Shown piece after piece: positions 9,625 through 19,435 of a stretch of DNA of 59,123 nt (positions are counted from its first letter, which is position 1; each line of letters opens with the position of its first letter). Under the pieces are notes generated by a model. The model saw only the letters and a program-made list of their open reading frames with translations, did no database searches and had not been told where the DNA came from. Source of the DNA: a virus; IMG/VR virus record IMGVR_UViG_3300032182_000379, positions 6,147 through 65,269 of that record, one strand, 5' to 3'. A program made the translations under genes and the position numbers.

Positions 9625-12600
9625 CCTTGACCTTGGTGGTTGTGAACCTACCAGTAAAGGTTGTGGACGATGTTGCGGCACTTGATTTGGTGACTGTTAC
9701 CTGTACGTTGTTACCAACAACAGCGATAGAAGCATCAACCAAATCGTTATCGGACGTTACAGAATTTGTGACTGTAGCGTATGCGTTCGTGCCAGCGGCA
9801 GCACATACAGATGTAACTTCTAGCATGTGGACCTTACCATCATCACTTTCAATCGTGACGAGAGTCTTAGCACCCTTATATGCAGTCTTATCAAACTGAA
9901 CAAGTGTGGAGGATGCTGTGAACGATGTAAGTTGTCCACCTTCCACTCTGCAATCGTCAAGTTCTACGAAGTCTGCAGTAGAATCCATCACTGTCAGATA
10001 GGATTCGGTTCCAGCATTCCAACCACGGTTGATCTTCCAAGCTGCTTGCGCTCCATTAGCATCAAGAGAAAGGAATGGTTTATTGTCAAGTTGAGTTACA
10101 AAATCTTGCTGGAGAATATTCATTCTCGCAAAAGCAGTTCCAGCGTTCGCCAGAGTTGCAACTGGGAATGTTACATCATTGGTCGGAGTTGCTCCACCGA
10201 GTAAATTACCAGCAATAGTGACAACTTCGTTTACCTCATATCCAGCACCAGCAGCGGAAATGGTTACACTTGTAATACTTCCACTACCATCAGTGACAAC
10301 ATCAAATTCAGCTCCAATGCCCTCAAACTGAGAGGATGAAACTACACCAGAATAAGTTTGACTTGCCCCATATACTCCAGTACCAGCAGTAATAGAACCA
10401 ATACTAGCAATCTCACCTAAAACTGGAACACCCTTTAAGGTAAGTCCACCAGAGATTTCTAATTCTTTATTCGATTTTGCTTGGAAAATTGTAGAACCAC
10501 CAATCTGGACTGCAAATGGGTTTGCACCTAAGGTTGTTCCATTTACGTTTAAAGTTCCCGTAGTGTTGAAAGTTCTAGCAGTTCTTAATGTCCAAGTTGT
10601 TTCATTAAGACTTAAGCTGTTAACACCTTGATTATAGAACTCAAAAGTGTCTTCATCGGCACCAGGAGCAGATTCAGTTAAGATGTAAGTGTCTTGGTCA
10701 ACGTCACGAACACCACCAAGAGAAACAAAGTCAGTTCCGTTGTAACCCTCAAACTGCTGTTGTTCAGTATTAAATCTGACACCACCAACCTGACGATCTC
10801 CAGAAGGAGGTCTCTGATTAGTAGTACCAGAAGGAACAACGAACATAGAGGTAGCATCTACCTTAACGTTCTTTCCTGGACTTGGTTTCAGAACAAGACC
10901 AGCACCCTCAATATCGGTTACCGTGATTGTTTTACCAGTACCAGAACCAACTTGAGCTGCGTTGAGTGTAATTTCTTCTCCCTCAACATATCCAGCACCA
11001 CCAGCGTTAACTGTGATAACAGTGATGTCTCCACCAGATACAGTGACGTTGAATGTTGCACCAGTTCCACTTCCATTGGAAGTAGAAGTTACTCCAGTGT
11101 AAGTATTATCAGTAAATCCAGTTCCAGTTCCAGTTGCAGAAATGGTAATGATTTGACCAAAAGAAGTTGTTGCGGTTTGTGCAATTGTCGAAGCAATAAT
11201 GTTATCTTCGATTCTAACATTGCCATTAATATCAAGTCTTCCGCCGACCGTGGTATTTCCGTTTTCAGTGTCTACTCTGAATGTCTCAGTAGAACCATCA
11301 GTGATAGAGAAATCTTGATCGGTGCCACCAGTAAGAATTAAATTACCAGTTCCTTTTGGATCAATAGTAATATCAACGTTAGCATCAGTTCCTACAGATT
11401 GGATAGATGCATCATTATTAATCTGTAATTGTGTTGCTGCAGCACCAATAACTACGGTCTCTCCAGTTGCACTTACTTGGAAGAATGGAGTTGCCTCTGC
11501 AAGATTTTGATCTACGACAAGATCGGTTGAGAGATCAAATCCAGATGCACTGATACTTCCACGTTGAGTTCCAGAGATACTCAATCCAATATCATCTGCA
11601 GCTGCTCTGTAAAGTCCAGTTGTATTTGAATTTTCAAAAGCTAAGGATGGAAGACCTGCTGTTCCATCTGCAAGTTTTACTGTTGCATCTGCAATTGTAT
11701 TGGAACCACCAGCAGTCAAGTTGGAAATTTGTGCGCTAGTAGTAACTGAGAGTGTTGCTGTCCCTAAGTTTCCTTGGTTGGTAATTCCATCAGTAGTTAC
11801 ATCATGAAGAATTAAAGAACTTCCAGTAACACCGATAGTTCCACTTCCGTTCTTATCAATATTCCAGTTTGCAGAAGTTATACCACCATCATATCTAACT
11901 TCAATAGGAACACTATCAACCGTAGCATTGACAGTGAGACTAAAGTCGGTACCGTTAGTGGTTGGTGCAGAGAGAAGTTTGATGGCGTCTCCAGAAGCAA
12001 ATCCGTATCCACCATCATTTACAGTTACAGAGTCTACAAATCCAACTTTCGATAGTGTGAATGCAAAACTACTTCCAGAACCAACTCCGTCGAAGTTTGG
12101 ATCTACGGACAATACATCAGAGAGGGTGTATGGACCTCCATTAGGAGAGATATTTGTTACAGAGGAAATTCCAGTATTGAGTGAATTGATTGTATACTGG
12201 AAAGATGTTCCTGTACCAGCCTGACTTGTTCCAGGAAGTCCGAAAGTATCAGTAATCTTATATCCAGATCCTTGAGTTACAATCGTAAATCCAGTTACGG
12301 TTCCACCTGCATCTACAGTTACGGTTGCCGTCAGACCATCACCATATACTCCAGGAGAACCAGAACCGTTTGTGACGGTAACATAGTTACCCATGGTGCC
12401 ACCATGAGCAGTGCAATAGTACGAAACCGTTCCTGTTGATGGGGCAGCAGTATCTTTTGCAATGACCTCTACATATGCTCCAGTGTTTCCTGGAGTTCCA
12501 TCTTCAGTTACTACAAATTGTCCAGTCCCAAAGTTTTGCAATTGGAATGGATGACCAGTATTACTAGAATCACTCATATCAAAACGATATGTGTTGTGAC

Positions 12601-15600
12601 TTGCTAAACTAATTACTGGTGTTTCAGACCCATCAATTACATATACATTAACGTTGGATACTGTGCCTACCGTTGCAGTAGCAGTTCCATTTGTAATCGT
12701 TTCTCCATTTTGGAATGGACCGTTGGTGATAGATGTAAATCTTAAAACATCATCACCATTCGCATTTGTTCCAGCGAAAACTGCTGTTGCACTTGCTCCA
12801 CTACCATTACCAGTGATGGTGTCACTTGCGGCGAATGTACCACCAGATAAAGATGTATAAGTTAATTGCTCTCTATTGACTACGGTTACTACGTATGTTG
12901 TTCCTACAGCATTACGAACCGAAATTGGAGTATGAGTTCCTGTGGTATAACCAGAACCAGCATTAGTAATTGTTCCACCAAGACCAGGGACGGTGATTGT
13001 TGCTGTGGCAGCTGCGGTTGGAGATCCTCCAGTAAAAGGAACATTATTATATACACCAGCAGCATATCCACTTCCATTATTGGAAATAGTTCCTTCAAAT
13101 GGGAGAATATTTACAGAAAGGTTTGCATCTGCACCAGCACCACCAACTACCTCTAAAGTTGGTGCTGTGGAGAATAATTCGCCAGGGTCATCAATAGTTA
13201 CAGATTCAATAAATCCAGATTTCTTACCAAAGACAGCGGTGAAGGAAGCTGGAGATGTTGGATCTCCCCCAGATACATTAATAGTTGGAGTGATTGAATA
13301 TCCTTCACCAGCATTATTGATAGTTACACTTGCAACTTGATATCCAAGAGTAGTTGTAGCTGCTGCACCTGTACCATCTCCAGTGATGGTTACGGATGGA
13401 GCAGATGAATACCCTTCTCCAGCGTCGGAAGCTGTGATACTTTCAATTTTTCTACCAACTAAAACGGAAATGGTTGCACCTGCTCCAGGTGCCCCTGTAA
13501 TAGTTGCTGAAGTTGATTGAGAATATTTTACACCAGAATTAGTAATGGTAACTCCAGTAATAACTCCACCACTTTCCTGAACTGTACCTGTGGCAACAGT
13601 ACCTCTTAAGGAATGTTGTTCAGACTGAGTACCAGTGGTAAGAGAAATTGCAGATCCACCTTGAGAAGTAGAAAGTTGTAAAGTATTTGCTGTTGTATTT
13701 ACATTGATAACATAGTAGGTTGTTCCATCTACCAGTCCAATATTTTCTGATCCGCCTTGATTGCTGTAAACTACAGTATCATCATTTTCAAAAATAACAC
13801 CACTAGTATAAGTGATGGTATTATTAACTGTTGATACTTCGCTATCTACACCAAAGAATTGGTCGGGTGGATTGTCAAATGTAATCGTTGGAGAAGCATA
13901 TCCAGAACCACCTTGATCAACGGTAACAGACTTAATTGATCCAAACGAAGCAAGAGTAACCTGGGCTGTTGCTGGTGTAGTTGCAGATCCAACAAAATTT
14001 ACTACTGGCACTTGAGTGTATCCAGATCCATTGTTGGTCAGAGTTACAGTTTTGACTCCACCAGTAGCAGCTAAAACTGCCGTAAGTGATGCGTTTACTG
14101 TTGGGTTGGATACAGCAGTAAGGGTGTAAGTATTTGCTGCATATTCAGAACCCTCTGCGACAATATTTACACTAGAGATGCCTACATTAAAAACGCTAAG
14201 ATTCTTATTGCTGTACAATCCATAAGTAGACCATCCAGCTTGTTCTTCTGACGCAATGTTAAATGCGCCCGCGCCAGCATTACGATCTTGAATGCCAACT
14301 TTTTTATCTGTTCTAAAATATAGTTGCTCTGCAGCGATCGTTTCTGCACTTAAGGTAATATCCTCATCTGCAGATGGATCAACGATAATTCCACCAGAGG
14401 TAGAACTTAAAGTATTACCAGAGAGTCTGAGGTTACCAGTTTCTACAAATGCTGGGAAAATTCTAGTTGTACCAGTAGCATCACTCAAAGTGATGTTCGC
14501 TGCTTCCTGAGCAGTGCTAGTTGACTGGAACTGAACGTTACCAGTTTGTTGGTCAACTACAAATGCATCACCAATACGGAAGTCACCATTTTGATTAGTG
14601 GCAGAATAAAATACCTTACCACCATTAGTTTCCGTAACTTCGTTAGCAGGAACCGCAAGAGAAGGATCGTTAGTAAAGTCAGCACCAGCACCGATATATG
14701 CAAAGTTATGTGCTGTTAAAAGTATTTTAACACCCGCACCATCAGCAATAGCACCTTTAGTTCCATAGATGTTTGCAGATGAAATACCACGCAACTCAGC
14801 ACCAAACTGAGCATAGTCCGCAGTTAAGATAGATGTAGCAGAATCTCCACCGTTAGAACGAATATCTTTTACACCCTTTCCACTATCAGTGATGGTTGTA
14901 GATCCATCAGTTCCATCAAAGTGGAGAAGGAGAACTGTATAAAGATCTGTAGTAAATGCTGCGGTTGGTGCGGTAAATGCTGCAGTATACCTTGCAGATG
15001 CTTTAGAAACACGAACTTCATCAATATGTCCACCAAATTCATCTGCGCCACTATACTGACCACCAATACCTAATGGTTTGGTTGCACCATAGTCATTAGA
15101 ATCGCTGTATGTTCCGAGTTCTGTACCATCCAAGAACAACTTAGTGGTTCCACCAGAACGAGCAACAGCAACGTGATACCAAGTGTTAGTAGCAAGAGTT
15201 CCACCACTAATTTGAGAAGTATTACCTACAGCGTAGTGGAGTGTGGTGCCATCAAGATAGAGAACTGGTGCAGTATCACTTGCAGATGCATCTCTAAAGT
15301 CTAAGAAGTATTGAGTGCCAGATACTGACGCTGGACGGATGAAACACTCAACAGCGAAGTTTGTGGTTCCGAAACCAAAATCCTGATCAGTTGGATAGTT
15401 AAGGTGGTCAGTTGTACCGTCAAGTAACAGAGATGCAGTGCCAAACTTCTTCTGTGCAGTATCTAACTGTGCGTCACCAGCGATGACTCCAGTTTTACCA
15501 GTAGGAACTCCAGTGGTAAACTCTCCAGTTCCCTTGCCATTGATCAGCAAATAAGTACCATCATTAGTCGTAATGGTGCCATATGCATCTGCTTTCTTGT

Positions 15601-16774
15601 ATGTAATATTACCGCTGGTTGTACCAGATGCAGTGTCGGTAACTTCAAATGTATTTGTTGCTACGTTAGCAACCGTATAATACCCATCAGTTCCACCACC
15701 ACTAATAAAGTCAGCATAGATTACATCGCCATTTTGGCAACCATGACTATTCTTAGTAACGGTAACTGTTGTACCAGATCTAGAATACGTACCAGATTTA
15801 AAACTATCTTCAAGTTGATAGATTACTTCTGCAGCAGCAAAGGTGCCAGAGACACCAGACAACTTAAGACGAGTTTGACCTGCACCTGCACGTCCAGTAG
15901 ATCCTTGAACACCCTTGATACCTTCTGAAGCAAAGTATACGAAGGAGTTTAACCATTCAACACGAACACCATTGGTAATAAGTAAACCAACGGAGTTTGG
16001 AACAATAAAGGTTACCTCATTAAAAAGAATTGCTGCTTCGATGCTGTTGGATGAAAACAGAGCGCCATCGAGCTTTGCACCTCTACCTGCATCACCCTGA
16101 GAAAAACCATATGGGTCAGATCCAGAAGTTACACTACCCTTAGTGAGGACAGTAACTCTCTCAATGTAAGGACTTCTTTCGGAGTCAAGACTGGAAGCAC
16201 AGACGAAACCGTAACCTGTGTCGTTACCAGAGTTGTAGAAAAAATCTTTTACCGTGAGGTCGGAGACATGGCAATCCCCTTCAAGAACAAATGCGTTTAG
16301 ATCGTTTGTTGCGGAGGAAGGATAGATTTGAGTGGATCTTAAGTTAGCACCACGAACAGTTACTCCATCAGGAACCGTTAATGGAAATGTTTCTTGGAAT
16401 GTGCCAGCGCCAATATTAATCGTGTCTCCAGATGTAGCTAAACTGAGAGCTTTAGCAACAGTAAGGAATGGAGTATCTGGATGTTTTCCGTTTGCTCCTC
16501 CGTTTGTTAATGTGGTTACATCAGAACCATTTTTAGCAACATAAAAAGTTTGCCCTGGACCATTAGTAACGTCCGTGGCAAACATGGAGGTTGTAACTTC
16601 ACCCGTATTGGGTTTTTGGTTAGCAACTTCAATAATAGATCCGCCATTTCTGACGTAGACTTTTCTATCAGCAATATTAACCGCTACTTCCCCATCTAGG
16701 AGGTTAGAAGTCGTCGGGACTACTGCCGCCGTCGTCGATCTCTTTAGCTTGATTCTCGTTGGTTCCGCTGCCAT
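9620..16774 (-). CDS. Giant fibre protein with LamG-like and cupredoxin-like domains (2384 aa)
   Basis: The N-terminus (IKLKRSTTAAVV, then LLDGEVAVNIADRKVYVRNG) is the short beta domain seen at the start of many phage fibres (Mtd-N type). About 75-300 looks like a beta-helix (FYVAKNGSD, TPFLTVAKAL, GVTVRGANL). A TYSRSGTT module is at about 328-395. A LamG/concanavalin-like domain is at about 435-616 (FGTASLLLDG, WYHVAVARSGGTTKLFLDG, IDEVRVSKASARYT). Many GSGY repeats follow at about 840-1340. A cupredoxin-like domain at about 1378-1462 has GHPFQLQ and SYYCTAHGGTMGN. The C-terminal part is beta repeats. It is probably an adhesin or side fibre; LamG domains bind sugars in other proteins. Its start overlaps the 71-aa coiled-coil gene by 71 nt. 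Confidence 0.88.
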   Translation of the reverse strand: MAAEPTRIKLKRSTTAAVVPTTSNLLDGEVAVNIADRKVYVRNGGSIIEVANQKPNTGEVTTSMFATDVTNGPGQTFYVAKNGSDVTTLTNGGANGKHPDTPFLTVAKALSLATSGDTINIGAGTFQETFPLTVPDGVTVRGANLRSTQIYPSSATNDLNAFVLEGDCHVSDLTVKDFFYNSGNDTGYGFVCASSLDSERSPYIERVTVLTKGSVTSGSDPYGFSQGDAGRGAKLDGALFSSNSIEAAILFNEVTFIVPNSVGLLITNGVRVEWLNSFVYFASEGIKGVQGSTGRAGAGQTRLKLSGVSGTFAAAEVIYQLEDSFKSGTYSRSGTTVTVTKNSHGCQNGDVIYADFISGGGTDGYYTVANVATNTFEVTDTASGTTSGNITYKKADAYGTITTNDGTYLLINGKGTGEFTTGVPTGKTGVIAGDAQLDTAQKKFGTASLLLDGTTDHLNYPTDQDFGFGTTNFAVECFIRPASVSGTQYFLDFRDASASDTAPVLYLDGTTLHYAVGNTSQISGGTLATNTWYHVAVARSGGTTKLFLDGTELGTYSDSNDYGATKPLGIGGQYSGADEFGGHIDEVRVSKASARYTAAFTAPTAAFTTDLYTVLLLHFDGTDGSTTITDSGKGVKDIRSNGGDSATSILTADYAQFGAELRGISSANIYGTKGAIADGAGVKILLTAHNFAYIGAGADFTNDPSLAVPANEVTETNGGKVFYSATNQNGDFRIGDAFVVDQQTGNVQFQSTSTAQEAANITLSDATGTTRIFPAFVETGNLRLSGNTLSSTSGGIIVDPSADEDITLSAETIAAEQLYFRTDKKVGIQDRNAGAGAFNIASEEQAGWSTYGLYSNKNLSVFNVGISSVNIVAEGSEYAANTYTLTAVSNPTVNASLTAVLAATGGVKTVTLTNNGSGYTQVPVVNFVGSATTPATAQVTLASFGSIKSVTVDQGGSGYASPTITFDNPPDQFFGVDSEVSTVNNTITYTSGVIFENDDTVVYSNQGGSENIGLVDGTTYYVINVNTTANTLQLSTSQGGSAISLTTGTQSEQHSLRGTVATGTVQESGGVITGVTITNSGVKYSQSTSATITGAPGAGATISVLVGRKIESITASDAGEGYSSAPSVTITGDGTGAAATTTLGYQVASVTINNAGEGYSITPTINVSGGDPTSPASFTAVFGKKSGFIESVTIDDPGELFSTAPTLEVVGGAGADANLSVNILPFEGTISNNGSGYAAGVYNNVPFTGGSPTAAATATITVPGLGGTITNAGSGYTTGTHTPISVRNAVGTTYVVTVVNREQLTYTSLSGGTFAASDTITGNGSGASATAVFAGTNANGDDVLRFTSITNGPFQNGETITNGTATATVGTVSNVNVYVIDGSETPVISLASHNTYRFDMSDSSNTGHPFQLQNFGTGQFVVTEDGTPGNTGAYVEVIAKDTAAPSTGTVSYYCTAHGGTMGNYVTVTNGSGSPGVYGDGLTATVTVDAGGTVTGFTIVTQGSGYKITDTFGLPGTSQAGTGTSFQYTINSLNTGISSVTNISPNGGPYTLSDVLSVDPNFDGVGSGSSFAFTLSKVGFVDSVTVNDGGYGFASGDAIKLLSAPTTNGTDFSLTVNATVDSVPIEVRYDGGITSANWNIDKNGSGTIGVTGSSLILHDVTTDGITNQGNLGTATLSVTTSAQISNLTAGGSNTIADATVKLADGTAGLPSLAFENSNTTGLYRAAADDIGLSISGTQRGSISASGFDLSTDLVVDQNLAEATPFFQVSATGETVVIGAAATQLQINNDASIQSVGTDANVDITIDPKGTGNLILTGGTDQDFSITDGSTETFRVDTENGNTTVGGRLDINGNVRIEDNIIASTIAQTATTSFGQIITISATGTGTGFTDNTYTGVTSTSNGSGTGATFNVTVSGGDITVITVNAGGAGYVEGEEITLNAAQVGSGTGKTITVTDIEGAGLVLKPSPGKNVKVDATSMFVVPSGTTNQRPPSGDRQVGGVRFNTEQQQFEGYNGTDFVSLGGVRDVDQDTYILTESAPGADEDTFEFYNQGVNSLSLNETTWTLRTARTFNTTGTLNVNGTTLGANPFAVQIGGSTIFQAKSNKELEISGGLTLKGVPVLGEIASIGSITAGTGVYGASQTYSGVVSSSQFEGIGAEFDVVTDGSGSITSVTISAAGAGYEVNEVVTIAGNLLGGATPTNDVTFPVATLANAGTAFARMNILQQDFVTQLDNKPFLSLDANGAQAAWKINRGWNAGTESYLTVMDSTADFVELDDCRVEGGQLTSFTASSTLVQFDKTAYKGAKTLVTIESDDGKVHMLEVTSVCAAAGTNAYATVTNSVTSDNDLVDASIAVVGNNVQVTVTKSSAATSSTTFTGRFTTTKVKV

Positions 16775-16919
16775 TTATAGCATTCTCAATAGATTGGGTT
16801 TCTTTTATACTATTTAACTGACTTTGTAAATCAGAAATTTGTGCCTCCAACATTACATTTGTCAGTGTCAAATCAGAAATTTTTTTCTGTAATGTTGCAA
16901 TAACAATTTGTACATTCAT
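16704..16919 (-). CDS. Small coiled-coil protein (71 aa)
   Basis: Starts ATG, MNVQIVIATLQKKISDL, and shows a heptad pattern over the first 45 residues (LQKKISDLTL, LEAQISDLQSQL), then an acidic tail rich in N, E, D and S. It sits 15 nt after the 560-aa fibre gene and its 3' end overlaps the start of the 2384-aa gene by 71 nt in another frame. A coiled coil between two fibre genes suggests a trimerisation or assembly aid, but this is inference. The long overlap lowers certainty slightly. Confidence 0.68.
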   Translation of the reverse strand: MNVQIVIATLQKKISDLTLTNVMLEAQISDLQSQLNSIKETQSIENAINGSGTNENQAKEIDDGGSSPDDF

Positions 16920-16934
16920 AAGTTAATAATAATA

Positions 16935-18617
16935 TCAGAACGTGCCGCCATCAATCGTGTTTGTCCAAACAGGAACACCAGCGGCAGTGACGGTAAGGAT
17001 TTGGAAAGATGTTGTGACATCGTTTCCAGAACCAGGACTACCGACGTTAGCTGCAGCAGTAACTTGAAGTGCTCCAGCAGCATTGCCATAGAGGATACCG
17101 TTTGTAGTCCAAGTAGAACCACCAGTACCACCATATTGAACTTCAAGATCGGTATCGAGTTCCAGGTCACCAAGTACAACCGTACCACGATCACCACTTA
17201 CACCAAATACAGTGTTAGTGTCGGTTGCATCTTCAATAAAGGTCCAAGCACCGTTACCATCAGCACCACCAGTGCGATCGTAACCGAAGAAACCAAACTT
17301 AGCACCACTGCCACCATAGTAGTGAACTTTTACACCACGATCGAGAGCGTCATCCGCAGCACGAGTTACTGTTAAAGATGCTCCTTCAGCAAGACCTGCG
17401 CCTGAGAGGTTGGCACTTAAGGTAAGAGTCTTAGTACCAGTATTAATCGAACTGATAGTAACACCAGCACCGATGATACCAGAAACGGCAGCAACGGCGT
17501 CACCTGCTTGAAGACCATCCAGTTTGTCAACTACGACATCTGCTTGTCCTGCTGCAGCAACAGCTTCAACATTGAGGACTGTTGTTGGATCTCCTAACTC
17601 GATGGTAGGATCATTAACCGACATGTTTGCCGAGTTAACAGTTGTGGTTGTACCATCAATTTGAAGGTCGCCCTTGATGATAACCAAACCAGCAGCATCT
17701 CCACCAGCAGGGAATGGGTCAATGATCATCTCAGTACCAGAAGTGGTAGAGATGATATTACTGTCCAGTTTCAACTGGTCAATGGTAATCTCACCAGTTT
17801 GAGCAGTATTACCTGTGATCGTGGTTTGACCGTTGAAAGTTACTCCGTTAGCAAACGTGGTTGTCGAATTAACAGTCAGAGTATCTGAACTTGCATCACC
17901 AATGGTAGCGTCTCCTTCAACCAGAAGAGCTCCTGTGGAAGTTTGACCTGCAACACCGACACCACCAACAACGGTGAGAGCACCTGTGGTGGAGTTGGTG
18001 GAAGCTGTAACGTCAGATAACTTAAGTGCGACTCCATTATCGTATTCCCAATCTGCTCCATCAACTCTTACTTTATCTAGAGTTGTTTCATCATAACGAA
18101 TGCCACCATCTTTGTTATTACCAAAGTAGATACGCATATCATCAGCGATACGCAGGTCGGGGGTTCCTGTGACACGCTTGATATCTAATGCGCTATCTGC
18201 ATCAGTAAAGACGAGCTCTACATCTCCAGTTGTACCAAATTCAAGTTCTTGTCCATCTTCTACGACAAGTTTACCTGTACCATTAGCACGGAAAATAAGA
18301 TCTGCGTCAGTTGTGCTAGTCGTAATAACATTTGCATTCAGCTCAATGTCATCAACTAACCACTGGTCAATCTTTGAATTGCTATCAACAATAGCAACGG
18401 AACTTGCGGTGAGTGTACCATGAACATGATCTAACATGTCCGTGAAGTATCTACCACCAACTACCTGGGCAGCACCATTGTTATCACCGATGAATAAACG
18501 GTCACCCTGGTTTGCCTGAGTACCAGTACCACTTTGAGTTACAGCTAATTCGCCGTATGTAATAGTACCTGGCGCTGTAGTGCCCGTACTTCTTTTAATA
18601 AGGATGGATGATGCCAT
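16935..18617 (-). CDS. Fibre-like structural protein (560 aa)
   Basis: Begins MASSILIKRSTGTTAPGTITYGELAVT, the same short N-terminal beta domain as the 2384-aa protein. Then come repeated beta strands typical of phage fibres: DLIFRANGTGKLVVEDGQ, LTVVGGVGVAGQTSTG, LLVEGDATIGDAS, QYGGTGGSTWTTNGILYGNAAG. It ends TNTIDGGTF, close to the ending INGGSF of the 73-aa protein encoded just upstream, with which it shares an ATGA stop-start overlap. A virion fibre or whisker-like role is likely; the exact place in the particle is unknown. Confidence 0.86.
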   Translation of the reverse strand: MASSILIKRSTGTTAPGTITYGELAVTQSGTGTQANQGDRLFIGDNNGAAQVVGGRYFTDMLDHVHGTLTASSVAIVDSNSKIDQWLVDDIELNANVITTSTTDADLIFRANGTGKLVVEDGQELEFGTTGDVELVFTDADSALDIKRVTGTPDLRIADDMRIYFGNNKDGGIRYDETTLDKVRVDGADWEYDNGVALKLSDVTASTNSTTGALTVVGGVGVAGQTSTGALLVEGDATIGDASSDTLTVNSTTTFANGVTFNGQTTITGNTAQTGEITIDQLKLDSNIISTTSGTEMIIDPFPAGGDAAGLVIIKGDLQIDGTTTTVNSANMSVNDPTIELGDPTTVLNVEAVAAAGQADVVVDKLDGLQAGDAVAAVSGIIGAGVTISSINTGTKTLTLSANLSGAGLAEGASLTVTRAADDALDRGVKVHYYGGSGAKFGFFGYDRTGGADGNGAWTFIEDATDTNTVFGVSGDRGTVVLGDLELDTDLEVQYGGTGGSTWTTNGILYGNAAGALQVTAAANVGSPGSGNDVTTSFQILTVTAAGVPVWTNTIDGGTF

Positions 18618-18838
18618 CAGAATGAACCCCCGTTGATCGTGATGTTATTTAAAACGTTTGTTGGTACAAATTTACTATTTGCAGAGTCATAAACTAATAC
18701 TCCACCGTCCTGCAAACCACCTTGAGAAGTGTCTGTAAGGTCAACATCAGAGAGACCTCCAACACTACCGCCCCCACCACCAGCAGCAACGCGGGTGACC
18801 TTTGGGACTGATTGATCTCCAAATCTTAGTCTTGCCAT
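18617..18838 (-). CDS. Small fibre-related protein with glycine linker (73 aa)
   Basis: MARLRFGDQSVPKVTRV is followed by AAGGGGGSVGG and then GLSDVDLTDTSQGG, VLVYDSANSKFVPTN and the end ITINGGSF. The middle phrase (LSDVDL ... G.VLVYD....KFVP) is a recurrent fibre repeat, and the ending matches the 560-aa neighbour, so this may be a short fibre subunit or its partner. It starts directly after the TAA of the 112-aa gene and overlaps the next gene by ATGA. Confidence 0.75.
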   Translation of the reverse strand: MARLRFGDQSVPKVTRVAAGGGGGSVGGLSDVDLTDTSQGGLQDGGVLVYDSANSKFVPTNVLNNITINGGSF

Positions 18839-19177
18839 TTAAAGTGTTACCCCCTCAAGAACGCTTACAGTACCTTCCAATACTCTAGTCTTTTGACCTG
18901 TTGTGGAAGTAATAACAACGTCATAAACATATCTGCCTGATTTAAGAGCAGCAGTTACAGTATTTCCTAGAGATAATTGAATTTGACCTGCAGTTGCTGG
19001 ATTTAATACAGCAGCAGTCACCGTTGTAGATGTACTACTCGTATAGTGTTTCTTAATTAAACATGCAACTGTATATCCAGTCAGGTCAAACATAGTGCCG
19101 TTATCATTCTCGATTGAAAAATCGGTAATGAAATCAGCACCTTGATAGATCAAGAGATTGGATACAGCAGAAGCCAT
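18839..19177 (-). CDS. Ig-like baseplate/fibre connector protein (112 aa)
   Basis: The layout (LLIYQGADFITDFSIENDNG, FDLTGYTVACLIKKHY, GQIQLSLGNTVTAAL, GRYVYDVVITSTTG, RVLEGTVSVLEG) matches the Ig-like beta-sandwich found at the N-terminus of BppU-type upper baseplate proteins and in many small phage structural proteins. A late box GATAAATA lies 36 nt upstream. The likely role is attaching fibres to the baseplate; this is inferred from fold and neighbours. Confidence 0.78.
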   Translation of the reverse strand: MASAVSNLLIYQGADFITDFSIENDNGTMFDLTGYTVACLIKKHYTSSTSTTVTAAVLNPATAGQIQLSLGNTVTAALKSGRYVYDVVITSTTGQKTRVLEGTVSVLEGVTL

Positions 19178-19213
19178 GCTCTAAAGAATTCCTTTTATTA
19201 TTTAGCTCATTGC

Positions 19214-19221
19214 TATTTATC
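19214..19221 (-). promoter_or_regulatory. Late promoter box GATAAATA for the 112-aa gene
   Basis: GATAAATA fits the cyanophage late consensus NATAAATA. It overlaps the last codons of the upstream 72-aa gene and lies 36 nt before the ATG at 19177. Confidence 0.55.
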
Positions 19222-19435
19222 GATCTTCTAGGAGACCTTTAACAAGATTCTTTAGTTCGTCTATTTCATCTCGCAGATCAGTTAAGGTACGATCTTTACG
19301 TCTTGCCTCTTCTCTTGCTTGGATATATGCTTCATATCCAGTCTGATCCATATTGATAATTGCATTAGAATCTTTATCCCTGCCGAGTTTAGAATGTCCC
19401 TCGACAGGTATCAAATCAACATAGTCTTCATCCAT
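19217..19435 (-). CDS. Small coiled-coil protein (72 aa)
   Basis: MDEDYVDLIPVEGHSKLGRD, then DQTGYEAYIQAREEARRKD, then a clear C-terminal coiled coil (LTDLRDEIDELKNLVKGLLEDR). It overlaps the end of the 2216-aa gene by one base. Small coiled-coil proteins sit at this spot among baseplate genes of related phages; function unknown. Confidence 0.75.
   Translation of the reverse strand: MDEDYVDLIPVEGHSKLGRDKDSNAIINMDQTGYEAYIQAREEARRKDRTLTDLRDEIDELKNLVKGLLEDR

Noticed and set aside
12240-14150. Regular repeats that could suggest a CRISPR array
   Set aside because: Repeats are protein-coding GSGY units with imperfect copies and no constant spacer or repeat length.
16770-16780. TATAAATG at the start of the 2384-aa gene as a late promoter
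   Set aside because: The last base differs and the box overlaps the start codon, so it cannot serve this gene.
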